DNA from: Pseudomonadota bacterium
GTDB taxonomy: Bacteria; Myxococcota_A; Polyangia; Polyangiales; Polyangiaceae
Direction of reading: 5' to 3'
DNA: 63,054 bases
Assembly (NCBI GenBank): GCA_023428245.1
Contig: JAEYYX010000114.1
Location: 1 to 63,054, forward strand
The notes below the pieces were generated by a model. That model made no database searches, was not told the DNA's origin, and worked only from the letters and a program-made list of their open reading frames with translations. Positions within the stretch are counted from its first letter, which is position 1; each line of letters begins with the position of its first letter. A program made the position numbers and the translations under genes. Positions 59,073-63,054 of the stretch are shown piece by piece.

Positions 59073-60423
59073 GTGCGTTTGTCCGACGAATGGAAGGCGG
59101 AGCTCCGTGCGCGTCGCGCGCGGGTGATATCGAAACTCGAAGGTGGCGCGATGGTCCTGTTCGGGGCGACCTCCGTGCACCGGAACGCGGACGTCGAATA
59201 CGATTTCCGACAGACCTCGAACTTCCTGTATTTGACCGGCTTCACTGAGCCAGACGCAGCTCTGGTGATCCGCGCTGAAGCGCCTCACTTCGTACTTTTC
59301 GTGCCGCCGCGCGATCGCGAGCGTGAGATTTGGAACGGGAGGCGCGCCGGAGTCGAAGGGGCGCTCGCTGACTTCGACGCTGACGTTGCGCACTCCTTCG
59401 AAGAACTCGCCGAGCATCTGCCGAACTACCTCGAGAACGTTCCGAGTGTTTGGTCCGAGTTTCGTCCACCGGATCTCGTGGATCGCCGCCTGACGAAAGC
59501 GCTGTTCTCCGTGCAGGGGCGTCGGGGGGGGGGGGGGGGGGGGGGGGGGGGCCGGGGGGGGGCGGGGGGGGCGCCGCCCCCCCCCCCGGCCCGTGCGGGA
59601 TAGTTCCGAGATCTTGACCCCTCTCCGCTTGGTGAAGAGCGAGTTCGAGATCGAGAAGATGAAAAAGGCGGCCGAGGCAACGCAGCTTGGTCACCTCCGT
59701 GCCCTACGCGCAGCCCGCCGCGGCCTTTCGGAGTTTGATCTCATGCGGGAGCTCGAGCTCGGTTTTCGTGAGGGCGGCTGTCGCTCGACTGCTTACACAA
59801 GCATCGTGGGCGCCGGAGACAACGCGACAATTCTCCACTATCGGGACAACGACGCGCCTTTGCCGGACGGTGGGCTTGTCCTCATCGACGCCGGTGCAGA
59901 GTTCGAAGGTTACGCTTGCGATGTGACCCGGACCTTTCCGGTTGACCCGAAGTTCTCGGCTCCCGAGCGCGCGATCTACGAGCTTGTGCTCCGCGCTCAA
60001 GAGGCAGCCTTTGCTCTCTGCTGGCCGGGAAAGACTCTCGAGGAGGTGCACGAGGCGGCTATGCAGGTGATCGAGAAGGGACTTCTCGAACTTGGGATCT
60101 TACCGCGGCTCCGAGGTGACGGAGAAAAAAGGCTCGCGGAGCGCTACTTCATGCATCGGACGAGCCACTACCTTGGCCTCGATGTCCATGACGTCTCACC
60201 TCCGTTCGACAAGGGCGCCGTCGCGCCCCTCGTCGCGGGTGCCGTCATCACGGTCGAACCGGGAATCTACATCGCTCGGGATGACGAAGACGTAGCTCCG
60301 GAGTACCGGGGCATCGGCGTTCGCATCGAAGACGACGTATGGATCCGCCCTGAGGGACCCGAGGTTTTGACCCAATCCATCCCGAAAACGGTCGAGGATC
60401 TGGCGCGCGCCCGCCGAGCCTGA
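59073..60423 (+). pseudogene. pepP: Xaa-Pro aminopeptidase PepP, interrupted by a homopolymer tract
   Basis: The start is probably GTG 59073 or TTG 59079 (aaaagg upstream). The N-terminal domain (EWKAELRARRARVISKLEGG, VEYDFRQTSNFLYLTGFTEP, REREIWNGRRAGVEGALA) runs in one frame to 59523. A G/C homopolymer tract follows, and the C-terminal pita-bread domain continues in another frame from about 59589. All five dimetal ligands are visible: LIDAGAEFEGYACDVTRTFP (two Asp), HRTSHYLGLDVHD (His), VITVEPGIYI (Glu) and GIGVRIEDDVWI (Glu). The gene is most likely intact in the cell and only broken in this assembly. It would remove N-terminal residues before proline. Confidence 0.85.
59524..59588 (+). 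repeat. Poly-G then poly-C tract inside pepP
   Basis: About 27 G in a row, then interrupted G runs, then a run of about 11 C. It changes the reading frame of pepP and replaces a conserved linker. This pattern fits a sequencing or assembly fault (see findings) far better than a genuine repeat. Confidence 0.8.
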
Positions 60424-60443
60424 GTGCGCCGCGGGTGTGAGTA

Positions 60444-60462
60444 TCCCCTCGACCTGAGGGGA
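60444..60462 (+). terminator. Hairpin after pepP
   Basis: tcccctc (60444-60450), loop gacct, gagggga (60456-60462): seven pairs, 21 bases after the pepP stop. It is followed by gaagatgg rather than a T-run, so if it terminates it is not a classic intrinsic terminator. Confidence 0.4.
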
Positions 60463-60902
60463 GAAGATGGATTCCCGGCGCATGTGGGTCTGTGGAACCG
60501 CCGGACCGCTATAGGGAAAGCGGCGGGGAGCTCGCCCCCTACGTCTTTCAGAATGTGGACCGCTCATCCCCATTGAGTCGGGGGCAAGGGGCGCTCACGG
60601 TCGTTGCCTCGGCTCTTGGCAGATGGCCCGGTGGGGAGCGACCGCCGTTCCGTCATAGCGTTTGGCTCCCCGAGGCGGGTCGGCCGCGCGCCCGGGCCGC
60701 GCGGTTCTCGCCCCCCCCCGCCCCCGAGGTGAAGAAAGGAGGCTTGAAGAGCTGACAAGACGCGGATATCGTCAGAGCTGCGGAAAAAGACCAGCGGGAT
60801 TCGCCCGCACCGCGTGGAAGCAGTGCGGAGCTCGGCGTGCTGCTAACTCAATCAACTCACCATCCTTGAATCGTACGTAAGAGCAGTTGTTAGGGAATGA
60901 AC
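60463..60902 (+). other. 440-base region upstream of the RRM gene
   Basis: No convincing gene. It contains a C-rich run (about 60708-60724) and an orphan AAAGGAGG (60735-60742), a perfect ribosome-binding match followed only by a two-to-three-codon frame ending in TGA. It probably holds the promoter and 5' leader of the tandem-RRM gene. The G+C homopolymers may again be unreliable. Confidence 0.5.
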
Positions 60903-61754
60903 ATGAGTGCGGATGACGCACGCAAGCTGTTTGTGGGAGGCCTGGCCGAGTCGGTTGGCGACGCCGAGCTGAGAGCGTTCTTTGAGGCTGCCGACTTTGC
61001 TGTAGAGCATGTGGCCGTCCCGAGAGACCGCGAGACTGGTCGACCGCGAGGCTTCGGATTCGTGACGCTAGCTTCGGAGGCTGATGCGGCGCGCGCTTCA
61101 GATGCCTTGAATAACGCGGTTTGTGGCGGTCGGCCGCTTCGGATTCGTCCATTTTCGCAGGATGGACCTGCGAAGCGAGGCGGTGACGAGCGGCCTCGCC
61201 GAGCTCCGGAAGCGTCCCTTTTCCTCGGCAAGCTGCCTTATGACGCGACAGCCGAAGAGATCACCGAGCTCTTCGCATCCCGCGGGGTGACCGTCTCGCG
61301 TGTGACGTTGCCGCTGGGTCCCGATGGGCGGCCGCGCGGTTTTGGTTTCGCGTCCATCGAGAGCGAAGCGGCCGCTGAGGCCGCGGTCGAAAAGTTGGCC
61401 GACCTCACGCTCAAGGGCCGCGCCATCGTGGTCAGCCGGGCCCAGGCGAAGGGCTCGAGGTCGAACGATGGTCCCCGTTCGGATGACCGTTTCTCGTCCC
61501 CCTCGACACGCTTCCGGGGGCCCGGGGGACCCCCTCCTGGTGGCTTTGGGGGTCCGGCGCCCTTCGAGACGGATAGCGTTCCGCCAGCAGCCCGCGTTTC
61601 TGGGGGGGCGCCTTTCCGCGCCGAAGAGCGTCGTCCGGTTCCGGCCAAGAAGGCGGAGAAGCCGAAGCGGTCGAACCTGGCGCCGCAGCGAGGTCAGCGT
61701 CGTGAGCGTGGAGGCGGCGGCAGCTGGCAGAAGTGGGACGACGACGATGAATGA
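60903..61754 (+). CDS. RNA-binding protein with two tandem RRM domains
   Basis: 283 residues from ATG 60903, which has aggga six bases before it; an ATG at 60897 is too close to that site. First RRM (about 7-82): KLFVGGLAESVGDAELRAFF (RNP2) and GRPRGFGFVTLASEADAARA (RNP1). Second RRM (about 103-175): SLFLGKLPYDATAEEITELF and GRPRGFGFASIESEAAAEAA. The tail (about 178-283) is disordered and Arg/Gly/Pro-rich with KWDDDDE at the end. Bacterial RRM proteins usually have a single domain; two in tandem plus an RG tail resembles eukaryotic RNPs. Likely an RNA chaperone or regulator. Confidence 0.92.
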   Translation: MSADDARKLFVGGLAESVGDAELRAFFEAADFAVEHVAVPRDRETGRPRGFGFVTLASEADAARASDALNNAVCGGRPLRIRPFSQDGPAKRGGDERPRRAPEASLFLGKLPYDATAEEITELFASRGVTVSRVTLPLGPDGRPRGFGFASIESEAAAEAAVEKLADLTLKGRAIVVSRAQAKGSRSNDGPRSDDRFSSPSTRFRGPGGPPPGGFGGPAPFETDSVPPAARVSGGAPFRAEERRPVPAKKAEKPKRSNLAPQRGQRRERGGGGSWQKWDDDDE

Positions 61755-61810
61755 GTGAGGGGCGACGGGAGCGCGTGATGCGTGCCCGGGAGCACCCTTC
61801 GAACCGTCCG

Positions 61811-61850
61811 AGCGAGGTCCCACCGCGGGTGGCGACCTCGCTTTCTTTTT
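61811..61850 (+). terminator. Strong intrinsic terminator of the RRM gene
   Basis: agcgaggtcccacc (61811-61824) pairs with ggtgg and gacctcgct (61828-61842) with one bulged c and a three-base loop gcg, followed by ttctttttc. A 14-pair stem and a T-rich tail make this the clearest intrinsic terminator in the window, 57 bases after the RRM stop. Confidence 0.88.
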
Positions 61851-61930
61851 CGAGGCGAAATTCCCCGGTCTCTTGGAGTAGTGGGTCGAGTTCGATTTTT
61901 CCCGAGAATTTCCGGGGTTCGGCGGGGAGC

Positions 61931-61948
61931 CCGCTGGATCCAGCGGGG
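61931..61948 (+). repeat. 18-base palindrome upstream of mreB
   Basis: cccgctggatccagcggg is self-complementary over 18 bases and followed by gggagttttgatt. It could be a second terminator or a dyad site in the 212-base leader of mreB between the strong terminator and ATG 62067. No clear promoter was found in that leader. Confidence 0.5.
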
Positions 61949-62066
61949 GGAGTTTTGATTCGGTTGTGGGCGTGCTAGACCCGGCGCCCCGGTCGGCGAA
62001 AACTTACGTCGCTCGGGGCCATCTCGGGCAGTGAAGCACGAGACGGACCAACCCTTCGAAACGAGA

Positions 62067-63054
62067 ATGATTTTCGACTGGCTCTACGGCCTGTTCTCGA
62101 ACGACCTGGCCATCGATCTAGGAACGGCCACCACCCTCATCTACGTGAAGGGCAAGGGGATCGTTTCCTGCGAGCCGTCTGTGGTCGCGGTGGCGCGGGA
62201 CGGACGAGGTGAGAAACGGGTCCTCGCCGTGGGGCGCGAAGCCAAGGAGATGCTCGGACGCACACCGGGCAACATCGAAGCCATCCGGCCGCTCCGGGAC
62301 GGGGTGATCGCCGACTTCGAGATCACCGAGGCGATGCTGCGCTACTTCATCGCGCGCTCCCACAACCGGCGGAGCTGGGTGAGCCCGCGCATCATCATCT
62401 GCGTGCCCTTCGGAATCACCGAGGTCGAAAAGCGGGCGGTCAAAGAGAGCGCCGAGAGCGCGGGGGCTCGCGAGGTCTTTCTCATCGAGGAGCCGATGGC
62501 CGCGGCCATCGGCGCCGGCCTGGCCGTCTCCGACGCCAGCGGCTCGATGGTGGTGGATATCGGCGGCGGCACCACCGAAGTCGCGGTGATTTCGCTGGGC
62601 GGCATGGTCTACAAGGGTTCGGTGCGCGTGGGCGGTGACAAGTTCGACGAGGCCATCGTCAACTACATCCGCCGCAACTACGGCATGCTGATCGGCGAGC
62701 CCACGGCCGAGCTCATCAAGAAAGAGATCGGTTCGGCATTTCCCGGCTCGGAAGTTCGCGAGATCGAGGTCAAGGGCCGCAACCTGGCAGAAGGCGTGCC
62801 GCGCAGCTTCACGGTGTCGTCCAACGAGATCCTGGAGTCGCTGACCGATCCGCTCAATCAGATCGTGTCGGCCGTCAAGATCGCCCTGGAACAGACCCCG
62901 CCCGAACTGGGCGCCGACATCACCGACAAGGGCATCGCCCTGACCGGCGGTGGCGCGCTGCTGCGCGATCTCGACCGCCTGCTGCAGGAAGAGACCGGCC
63001 TGCCCGTGGTGGTGGCCGACGATCCCCTGACCTGCGTCGTACGCGGTTGTGGCG
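62067..63054 (+). CDS. mreB: Actin-like cell-shape protein MreB (3' end cut)
   Basis: The first 329 residues of a protein usually about 345 long; the window ends in the gene. Start ATG 62067: MIFDWLYGLFSNDLAIDLGT. Actin-fold motifs: DLGTATTLIYVKGKG (phosphate 1), GDGVIADFEITEAMLRYF-like RDGVIADFEITEAMLRYF, VVDIGGGTTEVAVISLGG (phosphate 2) and ALTGGGALLRDLDRLL. MreB forms filaments that guide cell-wall synthesis in rods. From about residue 150 on, the sequence (NYIRRNYGMLIGEPTAELI, DPLTCVVRGCG) looks beta/gammaproteobacterial, while the first part looks myxobacterial, so the gene may be a chimera of two genomes. Confidence 0.9.
   Translation, partial: MIFDWLYGLFSNDLAIDLGTATTLIYVKGKGIVSCEPSVVAVARDGRGEKRVLAVGREAKEMLGRTPGNIEAIRPLRDGVIADFEITEAMLRYFIARSHNRRSWVSPRIIICVPFGITEVEKRAVKESAESAGAREVFLIEEPMAAAIGAGLAVSDASGSMVVDIGGGTTEVAVISLGGMVYKGSVRVGGDKFDEAIVNYIRRNYGMLIGEPTAELIKKEIGSAFPGSEVREIEVKGRNLAEGVPRSFTVSSNEILESLTDPLNQIVSAVKIALEQTPPELGADITDKGIALTGGGALLRDLDRLLQEETGLPVVVADDPLTCVVRGCG

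Noticed and set aside
59524..59603. Gly-rich then Pro-rich peptide at the end of the pepP N-terminal frame
   Set aside because: It is the translation of the poly-G/poly-C tract and not a real protein segment.
60492..60755. 87-codon plus-strand frame in the leader of the RRM gene
   Set aside because: No ribosome site, no motif, and it runs through the C-rich homopolymer region.

Overview
The window reads as one contig from a GC-rich, densely coding bacterial genome. The gene content points to the Myxococcota, most likely the Polyangia. The pointers are a Hanks-type Ser/Thr kinase, an FHA protein carrying zinc ribbons, a PP2C phosphatase, a myxobacterial-type PilZ protein, a periplasmic TPR cluster ending in an AgmX/PglI-type TonB-like protein, a short OPX polysaccharide-export lipoprotein paired with a beta-barrel, and a protein with two tandem RNA recognition motifs. 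This is judged from protein features, not from a phylogenetic marker. Both ends cut genes. No rRNA, tRNA, CRISPR array, transposase or integrase was recognised.

Layout. Positions 1-6281 hold a partial dehydrogenase-like gene, a 44-residue acidic protein, a lamin-tail lipoprotein, a TldE/PmbA-like protein, the nickel-pincer cofactor genes larB and larC (with a very His-rich N-terminus), and a thioredoxin-rhodanese fusion. Positions 6379-10780 are a minus-strand run of an FHA/zinc-ribbon protein, a PP2C phosphatase and two membrane proteins. Positions 11052-18709 hold an acidic protein, a four-gene minus-strand unit (secreted protein, Ser/Thr kinase, SpoU-type methyltransferase, TPR lipoprotein), an ArsA-like ATPase, era-der and a PilZ protein. 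Positions 18720-31634 are the most distinctive part: an ECF sigma factor and anti-sigma factor with a periplasmic TPR region, divergent from six genes that look like the periplasmic and inner-membrane core of a Glt/Agl gliding-motility machine. Positions 31778-34365 add a secreted protein and the Wzp-like barrel plus OPX export pair.

Positions 34442-41591 carry an outer-membrane protein, maf, a GT-C glycosyltransferase, an RluD-like synthase, a UPF0104 flippase-like protein, a MoxR ATPase and a lipoprotein. Positions 41624-49718 hold a membrane-anchored protein, a divergent class II amidotransferase-fold protein lacking Cys2, and a tightly coupled six-gene plus-strand operon (PDZ lipoprotein, YgfZ-like, cysteine synthase, mazG, rlmN, phosphohexomutase). 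Positions 49960-63054 hold a lipoprotein, lepA with an active/inactive M16 peptidase pair, a ribbon-helix-helix protein, two lipoproteins with DxNxDG repeats, an RluB-like synthase, a zinc-ribbon protein, pepP broken by a poly-G/poly-C tract, a tandem-RRM protein and the 5' part of mreB.

Two places look like assembly problems rather than biology: the homopolymer tract at 59524-59588 inside pepP, and the 3' half of mreB after about 62500, which looks beta/gammaproteobacterial in protein sequence and Leu codon choice. The best biological leads are the sigma-factor-linked gliding cluster with its fused 1745-residue TPR protein next to an OPX/barrel export pair, the Thr2 amidotransferase-fold protein, and the FHA-PP2C-membrane protein operon.
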